Shown here: positions 54,921-64,000 of the stretch, one piece after another
How the letters are laid out: each line of letters begins with the position of its first letter
How positions within the stretch are numbered: the stretch's first letter is position 1
Assembly: GCA_015146655.1 (NCBI GenBank)
Contig: VKHL01000006.1
Location: forward strand, 1-64,000
Source: Ochromonas danica
Taxonomy: Eukaryota > Sar > Chrysophyceae > Chromulinales > Chromulinaceae
Direction of reading: 5' to 3'
DNA length: 64,000 nt
Position numbers and translations under genes: made by a program
The notes under the pieces: generated by a model
Told to the model about the DNA's origin: nothing
The model's input: the letters and a program-made list of their open reading frames with translations, nothing else
Database searches by the model: none

Positions 54921-55660
54921 CTAGAGAGAACGACTGCAATGATAATCCCAATAACCATCGCGAGGCTCCGAGGGATTGACATGGTCCACCACAGCTATCA
55001 AGTCATTGATATTCTCACGTTGATCAAGAAAGCGCTGCAGCTTGCTTTCGTGACCTTTCCACTCAGAGTTGAGAGCTTGATCGTCCATATTCGTGATGAT
55101 CCTCCGCTTGTCAGCCTCCCTCAGCCCTTGGCCCTCTTGCATGTTGAGCTGCTGCATAAGAGACTTTGTCTCGAAGATCGCTCTCTTGAGGTTATTTGCA
55201 TGCCTCTTCGCACGTCGATACATGAAATTCGAGGCTCTGATGACGAGTTCAACGCAGATGACCACGCAGATGAAGAGGAAGAAGAAGGACAGCGCCGCGG
55301 TCGTGGAGAAAGCAATTATGAGCCACTCAGCTGTGCCTGGTGGCAAGGTGCCGTCAACAATAGCTGTGCTGAGACCTGTGAACATCACAGAAGAGGCGAG
55401 GATCATGGTCTGGAACGATTGGTTTCGCTGGTCGAACATGTCCCGCTCTGACTCGTTGCCACTGGCAATGAGATCGGCGTTGAGCTGCTGGAAGTGCTGC
55501 TCGAGGTCATAGAGTAGTTCGAGCAGGTAGCAACGCTTTGCCTCTGCAATGTAACGTTAATGGACTGCGACGAGGGCATTCTTCCACTCTTTTCGTATCT
55601 GTTTCATCTCTTTTATCCAATCATTAGGATCGGCAGGCACAGCCGGATGATCAATGCCAA
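54921..55660 (-). pseudogene. Two-helix membrane protein gene, disrupted or unresolved
   Basis: The clean part is a minus-strand frame whose coding look extends from about 55660 to the stop at 54921. It includes LLYDLEQHFQQLNADL, then two membrane helices (TMILASSVMFTGLSTAIV and WLIIAFSTTAALSFFFLFICVVICVELVI), a basic MYRRAKRHANNLKR stretch and a coiled-coil tail. The two-helix region with its ASSVMFTG and IAFSTT blocks faintly recalls Orai-type calcium channels of algae; this is weak. Upstream, IDHPAVPADPNDWIKEMKQ continues in the same frame but a single TAA near 55558 divides it, and no normal-sized intron removes it. The first ATG after the stop is at 55439. Either the gene is decayed, or the upstream exon belongs elsewhere. 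Confidence 0.45.
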
Positions 55661-56044
55661 GCTCTCAGCATCAACTGCGCAAATAGCAAATACAAACTCA
55701 ACCATCTTCCAGCAGTCAGACTCAAGAGAGCTTCTCTAATTGGTGTCGATAAGAACTCATCCACTTCATTCTGATTCTTCTTCCAACTAGTCTAGTAAGG
55801 TATTTCCTTAATTTTTTATGTAATTGCTCTGTAGTTATGTAAATACGCAGGATGGGTTGATCCCTTTCCCACCACTGGCACTGCTCAAACCTCATCATAT
55901 CATCATATCATCATATCATCATATCATCATATCATCATATCATCATATTATTATATTATTATATTATCATATCATCATATTATTATCACCATTGTTGATT
56001 ATTATGTATTATTAACTTATTCTGAATAAACTAAAGCGTCAATA
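55661..56044. other. Intergenic with ATCATATC microsatellite
   Basis: Contains an 8-bp tandem array, ATCATATC, at about 55892-55985, breaking up into ATTATATT units. On the minus strand near 55665-55790 a coding-like stretch (NEVDEFLSTPIREALLSL) may be a further exon of the neighbouring membrane-protein gene; its splicing cannot be settled. Confidence 0.6.
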
Positions 56045-56673
56045 ATGTTAAGAATCAATTCTTCATTAATCAAGTCTCTCAATATTAATCATCCTCGTTG
56101 TGGTATTTCTCGACTAATAACTACCACAAGTGGTCTGATCTCACCAGATGTGACAGTCTCAATGTCTCCCAGTGAGATTCTCTTAACTCCACTAGACTAT
56201 CCTGAGACATTTCGAGGAAGACAACCTGGGACAAAACTCTACGCCCATCCAACAGACTATCAAACAGATTCACAGCCAATCATTCCAGAATTGTTTCTCT
56301 ACAAGGAAGGGGCAAGGACCAGATTCTTCCTGCGTACTTCATTTAAGCTCTTGAACGGAAACTATACAGCTGCTACATTCCTCGTTGATTCTGGTTGCTG
56401 CCCGCATTTTAACATTTGTCAGGAATTACGTCTCAAGCTACAGGGTCTGATATTGGATCTGATTACATCACCACAACTATTGGTGATATTAAGGCCAATT
56501 GTTCTGTGGAGTATAATAAGATGACTCCTAAGCCAGCCAACATAATCGGCTTCCCAATGCTCCTATTGCTTGGCTTGAGATTTAATCAATCACGTCTAGA
56601 AGGTCTTATTTATGACACAGAGAATGTTGCTCGAGAAGTGTGTACCTTCTCCACTCCATTTGAACACTTGTAA
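56045..56673 (+). mobile_element. Retropepsin-like protease fragment, probable retroelement fossil
   Basis: The stretch encodes a protease-like region with an ATFLVDSG active-site motif and, further on, a hydrophobic IIGFPMLLLLGLRF block where retropepsins have their second conserved strand. This fits the protease part of an LTR-type retroelement, though a domesticated retropepsin-like gene is possible. No reverse transcriptase, integrase or terminal repeats are found nearby. It looks broken, with about one break. Age cannot be judged. Confidence 0.4.
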
Positions 56674-57640
56674 AACAATGCATTACTAATAATCATGGGA
56701 AATGATATTCACTTAACACACTGCTGAAAACTAATTGAAGTGTTGAATGGGTTGACTTGGTCGTACAAACTACTCTTTGCACTATATATTGTGGTATAAC
56801 ATCATCAAGTGCTGATGAAAGAGAAAAGTGTTGATATGGATCGAAAAGGAAAAAGGGTTTGGGTTTGACCATTTAATGCCCTTCTTCTTTCTCCGCAGCT
56901 CCTCTAATAGTCTATTCGGATCATCTCGTTGAATTTTCTTTTCCCAAAGAAGCATCACTGTTGTCTTTCCACTTCAACACTTGCTTCATCCAATAGACTA
57001 GCTTTAGCTGATGATAGTGGTGTCTGTGTGATAGTAGATTGGAGTGAGACTACTGCTTCATTCTTTCTCTGTTGTTGAGCTCTCCTTCTTGCAAACATCC
57101 AGTCATCAGTACCTACTGTAGATAACAGCTAATACCAAGACAGAAGAAGAGGATATTGCACGCTTATCCAATAAGCTTGGGAAAAGGTTTTGTTTGAGTC
57201 TTTATCATCCCCGAACAAGAAATGGAAGAAAGGAAACATGTAAAAGACAGCAGACAGCTACTGTATTAGACTATATTACGCTCTGCTTGAACATCATCAA
57301 AACATCATACGAAATAATCATAATCTGCAATAATGGTAATAGTAGAGGAGGAGGATCAAGACGATAGTTTTCTATAATAATAATATCCATCTTCTCTAAT
57401 CGTATACTATTATCGTATTATCTTCCATAGACTAGCAAAAGGAGGTTTAGACGTAGTCTACATCTTTTCATTATAGCATCATGCCACCTTCTAATCCAAC
57501 AGTCTCAATACAAGATATTCGCAGGTTACTCTCCGCATAGCATATTGAGAGACAGTACAAGTTACAGTACCAACAATCATCTCTGCCATCACAGAGAAAT
57601 AGACTAACTCTGCTCGTAACTGTCATTTCTTTCTTTGTGA
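56674..57640. other. Gene-poor stretch, no gene seen
   Basis: About 1 kb of A-T-rich DNA without domains, long frames or strong repeats. Confidence 0.6.
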
Positions 57641-57649
57641 CATTATTCA

Positions 57650-58104
57650 ATACCCCATCCAGATCTGACTGACCCATAAAAGTTTTAGACGCAAAGCTAT
57701 GCAATCCAAAAGATATGTTTTTTCAACAGTGAGTGTCTGATCTTCAAAAAGAGATGGAAGTTTGGCTTCATTTGTATGGATTCCAAGTAGAGTTTGCCGA
57801 TTTTTGACTACAAGAGTGACATGTCCAACGCCCAAACTCAAAGCTTCAAAGCCCATCGCACCTGTACTGTACCCGAGAACTAATCTAGAAGAAGAGCACC
57901 TTGCAGTTTATCTGACCAGATATTGAACACAGCCAGCCTGATTATTAATGAAGTCGTTGGACGTCCAGGTATGGTCATTCCTCTCCATTCACCAGATAAA
58001 ACTCGCTGCACACTATCCCCCTCGGCTACTATTATATTATTGCTTTGAAAGGAGGTCATGCTGAGTGCTTGTTTTGAAAGGTACGCTGATGGCTGCTTCA
58101 CCAT
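57650..58104 (-). pseudogene. rsmD: Decayed rsmD-type rRNA methyltransferase
   Basis: Two minus-strand pieces match the N-terminal part of RsmD, which methylates guanine-966 of 16S-type rRNA. The first (58104-57880) has VLSGEWRGMTIPGRPTTS then IRLAVFNIWSDKLQGALLLD. The second has TGAMGFEALSLGVGHVTLVVKNR. They line up with the family's RIISG.yrGr...p..RPTt and LDLFaGsGalGfEaLSRGA..V.lVekd. At the junction a TAG replaces the Leu/Phe codon after LLLD, and a five-base tandem duplication (GTACA) shifts the frame. The C-terminal catalytic NPPY/DPPY region is not seen. The gene probably once served plastid or mitochondrial rRNA; a working copy would be expected elsewhere in the genome. Confidence 0.55.
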
Positions 58105-58361
58105 TGACAACCACCAACTGCCGCTGCTTAGTCTATTGGTTTGTTAGCTTGTTGGGTGTGATGTAGTAGTATTACTAGTATTGTATCAGGCTGTCAAGCT
58201 GTCAGGCTGTGGTTGATGTCTTAGAAGATCTCCCCTTAGACTAGTTACTGTAGACGTCTACAGTAGATGATGACATCTTCTTCACTTCAAAATATCAGTA
58301 GAAAACAACAAACAACAACAACAACAACAACAACAACAAGCCTTATTTAAAAGGAAATACT
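58105..58361. other. Intergenic with (CAA)n microsatellite
   Basis: A CAA trinucleotide array of about 11 units lies at 58305-58340, just beyond the stop codon of the next minus-strand gene. Nothing else is seen. Confidence 0.7.
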
Positions 58362-58700
58362 TTAAAGTTTTTCTTCTTCTTCTTCTTCTAGAAGCAAAGC
58401 TCTAACGGCGTCTATAGCTGCTGTTTTTAAATCCCTAGCCTCGGCAGCAAAGGCTTCATCTCCTCTTCTTCCACTCAATTGCAATTCTTTTAGCTGTCTA
58501 AGAGCCACAGGAACTTCAATACCTTTTGATTGCAGCGCTTCCACAGCAAGTCGAATGGAATCTGGTGTATTTATATCAAGTTCACGCAGAGCATCATAGA
58601 CCGCTGAGTTTCTCACACTTGAGCTTTTTTTAATTTCACATCTTGCAGGAGCCTTAGAACCTCTTCCTAATCCAAACAAGTTAAAATTGTCTCTAATCAT
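58362..58700 (-). CDS. Small acidic-tailed protein, unknown
   Basis: A single-exon frame of 112 residues from an ATG. It is helical throughout: SSVRNSAVYDALRELDINTPDSI, then LAVEALQSKGIEVPVALRQL, and ends with an EEEEEEKL run. The two consecutive 'residue-pair' helices resemble small regulatory or scaffold domains, but no family is recognised. Composition is protein-like and the frame is fully open, so it is probably real. It sits between a CAA array and a CTTAA array. Confidence 0.5.
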   Translation of the reverse strand: MIRDNFNLFGLGRGSKAPARCEIKKSSSVRNSAVYDALRELDINTPDSIRLAVEALQSKGIEVPVALRQLKELQLSGRRGDEAFAAEARDLKTAAIDAVRALLLEEEEEEKL

Positions 58701-58758
58701 CGAATCTTATCAATAGACCACTTGGCACTGTATGTCCAAAGTTAATGCGGGGAACGGG

Positions 58759-58811
58759 TTAACTTAACTTAACTTAACTTAACTTAACTTAACTTAACTT
58801 AACTTAACTTA
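58759..58811. repeat. (TTAAC)n pentanucleotide array
   Basis: About ten TTAAC units in the gap between the small acidic-tailed gene and the PHD-finger gene. Confidence 0.95.
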
Positions 58812-58896
58812 AACGTGTTTTTAATGGAGTTGTTTGTTGTTTCTTGTCCTCCCCACTCATCCACAACAAGAGCCTCTGCATTGTACAGTATTGGCC

Positions 58897-61800
58897 ATGT
58901 ATGAAGGATCTGGTATCGTGGAGGGGAAGAGGTCGAGGAAACCAAAGGTGCGCTATTTGCCAGAGGACTACACGATGCACAAGCCCAGGCCTCGCAAGAT
59001 CTCACCCAATCAGAATAACAACAACAACCGCAACCAAGCTGTCGCAGGCTCTGTCAATAAATGGGCGATCTACTACAACGTCATCAAAAAGGCCGTCGCT
59101 CTCATCGTGAGAGAGCAACACTGCCTTGAAGTGCGCGCACTGACTCGCCCTACCCCTTCCTCCACTGCCGAGGAGGTGTCGCCTGAAGACAAGAAGAGCT
59201 ACCTCAAGATAGTCGCGGCCAAGAAGACCATCGTGGCCACACTGGAGGCGATTGTCAATGAGAACAGTAACGACAAGGCTTGGCCTCAGCTGGCAGTCCC
59301 CGACGAGGACGACATGGTGGACGTGCTTGACATCCTCTGCAGCCGCTGCGGCGGGGAGGAAGAGGACGGCAACGACATTCTCTTCTGCGACCACAAGGAC
59401 TGCTGCAGAGCGTATCACCAGAAGTGTCTTGACCCGCCCTTGGATGCCGACAAGTTAGAGTTGGAGAAGGACTGGTTCTGCTGGCAGTGCGAGTGTTTGG
59501 ATGACTGCCTGGACCTCATCGGAGAGAGACTCGGTGGGTAGCCATTGTACACTACTGTACACAACTTTACACTACTGTACACTACTTTACACTACTGTAC
59601 ACTACTGTGCGCTGCTGTACACTACTGTACACTACTGTGCGCTGCTGTACACTACTTTACACTACTGTACACTACTGTACACGTTAAGTGGTGTGTGTGT
59701 GTGTGTGCTCATGCTATGTGTGTGTCTGTTGTGTGTGTGCTGTAGGGTTAGAGTGCACAGACTGGAAGGAAGTCTTCGCAGATGTTCGCGAGGAATTGGC
59801 GGGACCTCGTCCAGACTCAATCAATGCCTTGCTGTTAGACGATGAAGAGGAAGATGACGGAGAGTTCAATCCAGATGAACAACTAGACGATGATGAAGAG
59901 GAGGAGGAGGAGGAGGTAGAAGAGAGTGACGGTGCAGCAGATGTTGTCGTGGGAGATGATGAAGAACAACAAACAAACAACAATCCCTCTGAAGAAGAAG
60001 AAGAAGAAGAAGAAGAAGAGCAGGTGATGGAGGAGGTGATTGAGAAGGAGGAGGAGGAGGAGATGATGTTTGTGGATGATGGAGATGGTTCGGAGAATGG
60101 CGAAGTGATTAGTTTGGATGGACTAGAGAACGACGAGATGGCTTGGCTAATGCAGGATATCGACGAAGAGCAGATGCTGGACACTGTGAGAGCTGCTAGC
60201 AATGGCAAGAGATGGCGAACACGAGGGGTAACAGGTAACAAGACGAGGAAGACGAGGGAGGAGGAGGAGGAGGAGGTGGAGGTGTTGGGAGGAGAGAGAG
60301 ATGTGGGCAGAGCAGTGGCCAAGGTGCATCGAGGCATCGTCATGCTGGGAGAGATCATTGCCTTTCGTCAAGACTCGTCGGCTAAGGAAGGTCTGAAGGA
60401 GGAGGAGGAGCAGCAGGTGGAGGAGGAGGAGGAGAGAGGATTGGTAGAGGCTGCTCTGGAAGTGTTTGAAGAAGAAGACACTGCATTACCTCCTCCTCCT
60501 CCTCCTCCTGTTGCTCCCCATGCTACTGTTGCTATTGCTGTTGATGACGAAGAAGAGAAGGCTAACACTCTTCTAATACCACCTCATGCCTCACAGTCTG
60601 CTGGACAATTACCATTACCATTACCATTACCATTACCATTACCATTGAAGCAACAACAACAACAACAACAACAACAACAAGAAGAAGAAGAAGAAGTAGT
60701 AGAACAGGTACAGCAGCAGCAGCAGCAGCAGTCACTGGATGAGAAAGAAGCACAAGACAATAACAGTAACAACAATAACAGTAACAACAACAACAATACC
60801 AACAACAATAAGAACAATAGCAGTAATAGTAACAATAACAATAACAACGAGATGGTCTGGGTGGTGCGATTCATTGACGGAAGCACTGCTGACTTCTCCT
60901 TTAATCAAATACGGTGAGTTACTACAACAATAACAACAATAACCGCTACTGTCATGTTGTCTTATGGTCATGTTGTTTAGTGCTGCACTTCGTCTGTATG
61001 AAGAATACGAGAAACAACGAGAAGGCCTAGCGAAGAGAGAAGAAGCCAAGCAGTTGATGAAACAATTGGGAGCACTGAGCACAGAGAATGTGGTGAAGAC
61101 GAAGAGAGAGCACAAGGCCATTGACTACCGCACACTCAGTCTGCAACTCTTTGGCACTTTGTACGATGAGAGCGATATCGTCGTGGATGATGACGATGAC
61201 CAAATAGCAGGAGGAGGAGGGGTGGTGGTAGATGACGATGACAATGACTTGTTGATTCGTCAAAAGCCCAAACGAAAGCGTGGCAGGCCATCCAAAGCAC
61301 AAGTTGAGGCTGAGGCTGAGCACGAGTCGTGGCCTGAGGAGAGCGACAGTGAGGATGAGTACCGACCAACAAGCAGTCGTGGCCGTCGGTCATCATCAAA
61401 AGGAAGTGTTGCTCGTGGTCGTCCTAAGAAAGCAGCCAAGAAGAAGAAGAAGACCTCCTCCTCCTCCTCCTCCTCCACTAGTAGACTAAAGGGTAAGAGA
61501 AGATCGGTCACGAAGAGGAAGAAGTTTGTTGACGATGACGAGGACGACTCAGAGGATGACGAGGAAGAGCCAGAGCTGTTCGATAGTGATGATGATGATG
61601 AAGACGATGTTGTTGATGTCGAGGAGGAAGAAGAAGTCATCAAGTCTAAGTCTGAAGGAGGAGGAGGAGGAGGAGAGGGTGTTGTGAAGAGAAAGCGTGG
61701 TCATCCTCCAAAGAATCCTCCCGCAACAGCAAAAGAAGTGAAAGAGACGTCATCATCATCATCATCGTCATCGTCATTATTGTTGTCATCTGTCCCTCCA

Positions 61801-61998
61801 CCTTCAGTAGAGTCTCAACAACAGCATCAACTAGTGCAGCAACAAGGACAACAAGGAGAGAATGTCGTGACACAAGCAACAGAAGCAAAGTCTACACAAC
61901 CACTATTACCACTACCAACACTACCACAGCCAATACCAACAGTGGCAGTGATGGAGAATGGTGACACAGAAGACCTGCTCTTGTCTGACTTACACTAA
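58897..61998 (+). CDS. PHD-finger protein with AT-hooks, HAT3.1-like
   Basis: Three exons (58897-59533, 59746-60913, 60981-61998) encode about 940 residues. A PHD finger at about 147-205 is complete (CSRCGG, FCDHKDCCRAYHQKC, WFCWQCEC) and continues into LDDCLDLIGERLG and, across intron 1, WKEVFADVREEL. That is the extended PHD arrangement of plant HAT3.1/PRHA. The homeodomain found in those proteins is absent. Long acidic, poly-Gln and poly-Asn tracts follow, then basic AT-hook motifs (KRKRGRPSKAQ, RGRPKKAAKKKKK, KRKRGHPPK). It is likely a chromatin or histone-tail reader bound to A-T-rich DNA in the nucleus. Intron 1 contains a minisatellite. The earlier frame start is a TTG; the ATG at 58897 is used. 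Confidence 0.82.
59546..59682. repeat. Intronic minisatellite, TGTACACTACT units
   Basis: About 11 units of TGTACACTACT and the variants TTTACACTACT and TGTGCGCTGCT lie inside intron 1 of the PHD-finger gene, followed by a GTGTGT tract up to the acceptor site. A TGCGCTGC variant pair recurs with regular spacing. Confidence 0.9.
60600..60736 (+). repeat. Coding microsatellites (CCATTA, CAA, GAA, CAG)
   Basis: Tandem CCATTA, CAA, GAA and CAG/CAGCAG runs lie inside exon 2 of the PHD-finger gene and give Pro-Leu, poly-Gln, poly-Glu and poly-Gln tracts. All are in frame and are likely to vary in length between strains. Confidence 0.9.
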
Positions 61999-62050
61999 AC
62001 AACAGCTAGTCTAACCTAATTTATGCTAAAGAGAGACAGAGAGAAGAACT

Positions 62051-62090
62051 ATGACTAACTATGACTAACTATGACTAACTATGACTAACT
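62051..62090. repeat. Tandem ATGACTAACT units
   Basis: Four perfect copies of a 10-bp unit in the spacer between the convergent PHD-finger and p44 genes. Confidence 0.95.
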
Positions 62091-62197
62091 AACCTCAGTT
62101 AGAGAGAAAGAGAGAGAGAGAGACGACTATGTTTACAGTAGCTATTACAACAGTAGCTATTACAACAGTAGCTACTGTAGTGTAGACTAGGTGTAGA

Positions 62198-62260
62198 CTA
62201 GGTTAGGTTAGGTTAGGTTAGGTTAGGTTAGGTTAGGTTAGGTTAGGTTAGGGTAGGTTA
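62198..62260. repeat. Interstitial (TTAGG)n array
   Basis: About twelve units of GGTTA (TTAGG), one of them GGGTA, run directly into the stop codon of the p44 gene. The unit equals the arthropod-type telomere repeat, but the array is short and internal. Confidence 0.95.
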
Positions 62261-63577
62261 GCAACCAGGGCAGTTATGTAATGAGTCGTGAATAAAGAGA
62301 TCACAATCTACACAAAAGAAATGCTGGCATGCAGGACATTGTAAGAGAAAGGCTCTATCTCGTTCCAGAGAGAGGAAGCAGCCTCTGCATCGTCTGTGTT
62401 CCATTGACAAACCGCCCAGCTCGACACCTCCTCGTTGCTTCGCCTCCTCCTCAGACATGTTTTCGTCTTTTGATGATGAAGATGAAGATGATCTCTCCTC
62501 CTCGTCTTGCTCTTGTAGACAAGGTAGAGCATAGAACTTCTTCTTCATCTCTTCTTGCTCGTCACTAGAGGAACTAGATTGGACAAGACGGAGAGTGTAT
62601 TCCTTGAAAGAAGGGACAGGGAAGAGATGGTGATAAGACCTCGCGATGTGCGACGAGCTGTTCAACTGTAAGTGACAGACATTGCATTGGGTGGGCAGAT
62701 CTGTCGTGCGAGTTGTACAACGAGGACACAGATAACTCTCCTGTGCTAATACAAGTCTCTTCCCTTCATAACCCAACACAGCATTGTCTTCGTGTGCTCT
62801 TTTGGGAAAGCCCATGTAGACGAAGTCAGTGACCAGGGCAGCGGGATTCGAGAGGATCTCAGGTGGAGGCACTGTATGAGCAGATAAGAGTTGGAGGAGA
62901 TGGTTCTGATCTAATGCTACTGCGAAGCTTCCTCCTGTCTGCTCGGCAATCTGTTTGCAGATGAAAAGTTCCGCTGCCAGGCAGATGACTGAGATGCGCA
63001 GCTTGTGCTCCTTGGCAGCCTCTATAGCTGCATAGATATTACCTGGATCAGCTGTGGAGAGAGAAGAGTAGACGATCAAGAGCTCTCGATGGCCATAGTT
63101 GGGCACGTGTCTGAGGATGGAGATGGAGATGTTGACGAGGTTCTGCAAGGAAGCCAAGCCTTTGCATTCCATGATACGATCTAAGGCATGAATATGCAGC
63201 TTACTATTTCCTGAGAGGTCAGAGAGCTTCTCCGCTACACGATCTCTTGTCATAGCTAGACTAATCTGACTGATGGGGTTTTGGTCGAAAAACTGCGGCA
63301 CGAAATGTTTCAGCGCTTTGCGACAGACTTCTATCCGACTAGGCCGATAGTCCTTCTCCATGGCAGAGAGAGAGGCATCAATGGCGATGACGAGGAAGCG
63401 GATGAGTCCTCGTCGGATGGACTGAGTCAAACGACTGCGCTTGGCGTGAAGGGAACGTTCTCGCTCACTGACCTGTGCAATGATTCGACCCTGTGCGTCT
63501 TCTTGCACACTGTCCCAGCTGGCCTGCACACCTTGCTCCCATTTGTAGGAAGTCGTTTGGTCATCTTCCACCTCCAT
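62258..63577 (-). CDS. SSL1: TFIIH core subunit p44 / SSL1
   Basis: A single exon of 439 residues, against 395 in human GTF2H2. The Ssl1-like von Willebrand A fold has RFLVIAIDASLSAMEKDYRPSR, FVPQFFDQNPISQISLAMTRD, LSDLSGNSKLHI and ADPGNIYAAIEAAKEHKLRISVI. It is followed by the zinc-binding CPRCTTRT/CNVC pair, the AHxARSYHHLFP-like HIARSYHHLFPVP, and a C-terminal RING-like C4C4 module (CRGCFLSL, CPACQHFFCVDCDLFIHDSLHNCPGC). p44 activates the XPD helicase in transcription initiation and nucleotide-excision repair. An acidic, serine-rich insertion lies between the two zinc regions. The frame starts with a GTG upstream; the first ATG gives a start at MEVEDDQ, matching the human MDEEPER type. Confidence 0.93.
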   Translation of the reverse strand: MEVEDDQTTSYKWEQGVQASWDSVQEDAQGRIIAQVSERERSLHAKRSRLTQSIRRGLIRFLVIAIDASLSAMEKDYRPSRIEVCRKALKHFVPQFFDQNPISQISLAMTRDRVAEKLSDLSGNSKLHIHALDRIMECKGLASLQNLVNISISILRHVPNYGHRELLIVYSSLSTADPGNIYAAIEAAKEHKLRISVICLAAELFICKQIAEQTGGSFAVALDQNHLLQLLSAHTVPPPEILSNPAALVTDFVYMGFPKRAHEDNAVLGYEGKRLVLAQESYLCPRCTTRTTDLPTQCNVCHLQLNSSSHIARSYHHLFPVPSFKEYTLRLVQSSSSSDEQEEMKKKFYALPCLQEQDEEERSSSSSSSKDENMSEEEAKQRGGVELGGLSMEHRRCRGCFLSLERDRAFLLQCPACQHFFCVDCDLFIHDSLHNCPGC

Positions 63578-64000
63578 TCTTGTCAATTCTCTGCCAGGGA
63601 AGGAGTCAGACAGTGCAGAGGACCACTTCCATCTGATCCCATCCTGCTGCCACAATGACAAAAACACTTCAAATGAACGCGTTTTGAATTATTGCGTTGC
63701 GAGGGAGTCTCCATTCCTGCTGAGCTGTACAGTGACATCTCTGAAGGAATTCCTAGTTAATGTTACTGTAGTTAATGTTACTGTAGTTAATGTTACTGTT
63801 CAGTAATATTGTTGCTAAGTAACCAATGTCTTGTATGACTGCGCATCCAATTGATTGGAGGATGGATAGTGCCGGGATCTGCGATCCAAGGGGTTCTTTG
63901 CTCATCACAAGCGATAACGCAAGCAAATACAGTTGCTGTGTGGTGTTGTTTGCAAGGAGTGTAAGAATTCACAGACAAAAAGGAGAGGGCAAGGAGAGGA
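63578..64000. other. Upstream region of p44 with a 15-bp tandem repeat
   Basis: Three copies of GTTAATGTTACTGTA lie at 63756-63800. Promoter elements for p44 are presumably here. No gene is seen to the window's end. Confidence 0.7.

Noticed and set aside
59714-60358. 214-codon Ser-rich minus-strand frame
   Set aside because: It is the antisense of the acidic GAA/GAG-rich exon 2 of the PHD-finger gene.
60562-60886. Leucine-rich minus-strand frames opposite the PHD-finger gene
   Set aside because: Poly-Leu and poly-Cys here are the antisense of coding CAA/CAG/AAC runs.
62198-62260. True chromosome end
   Set aside because: The array is short, lies between two genes, and normal coding sequence continues on both sides.
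1-64000. CRISPR arrays, rRNA and tRNA genes, organellar DNA
   Set aside because: No regularly spaced repeats with unique spacers, no rRNA-like stretch and no cloverleaf with a TTCGA arm were found by eye; introns and nuclear-type genes exclude organellar DNA.

Overview
This is nuclear DNA from a photosynthetic, flagellate eukaryote, most likely an ochrophyte (stramenopile) alga; the genus cannot be named from the sequence. The case rests on three things. There is a fucoxanthin-chlorophyll type light-harvesting protein, and it, a YbaB/EbfC protein and probably a thioredoxin carry N-termini like those sent to secondary plastids (signal peptide, then an A-F or A-L junction). There is a complete inner-arm axonemal dynein heavy chain. 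Genes are dense and broken by few, short GT-AG introns (mostly 60-150 nt) with GTAAG/GTGAG-like donors. No virus genome, CRISPR array, rRNA gene or convincing tRNA gene was seen.

Layout. 1-4.3 kb: a ~250-bp repeat present twice in direct orientation, enclosing a secreted GH172 (DUF2961) gene and two simple-repeat arrays. 4.3-9.3 kb: exosome cofactor MPP6, a twin cyclic-nucleotide-binding protein and a possibly myristoylated unknown. 9.8-25 kb: the DNAH2-type dynein heavy chain, divergent from an EF-hand gene. 25.6-28 kb: ribosomal proteins uS9 (cytosolic) and uL13 (mitochondrial type), head to head, then plastid EbfC. 29.3-33 kb: a nucleotidyltransferase fused to a membrane segment and Ig-like domains, the most unusual gene here. 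33.3-39.4 kb: a membrane-anchored serpin, thioredoxin, a small coiled-coil protein, protein-isoaspartate methyltransferase, a foldback element and the FCP gene.

40-46 kb: the ribosome-biogenesis factor RBM19/Mrd1, a TAGAC satellite with 80-bp higher-order periodicity, an NF-YC-like histone-fold gene split into four small exons, PRKRIP1 and a coiled-coil protein. 46.7-52.2 kb: a pogo/Tigger transposase remnant, ATG5, an F-box-kinesin fusion and the CAAX protease RCE1. 52.2-58.7 kb is gene-poor accessory DNA: a PD-(D/E)XK nuclease-like gene of Crinkler type, a disrupted membrane-protein gene, a retropepsin-like fossil, an rsmD pseudogene and a small ORF. 58.8-63.6 kb: a HAT3.1-like PHD-finger protein with AT-hooks and the TFIIH subunit p44/SSL1.

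Most genes are ordinary housekeeping, flagellar, plastid or nuclear functions without operon-like grouping. Several pairs are divergent over very short shared promoters (91-234 bp). Pentanucleotide arrays of many different units sit in the intergenic gaps. Intron boundaries were placed by eye from splice motifs, frame continuity and family alignment; start codons are the first plausible ATG.
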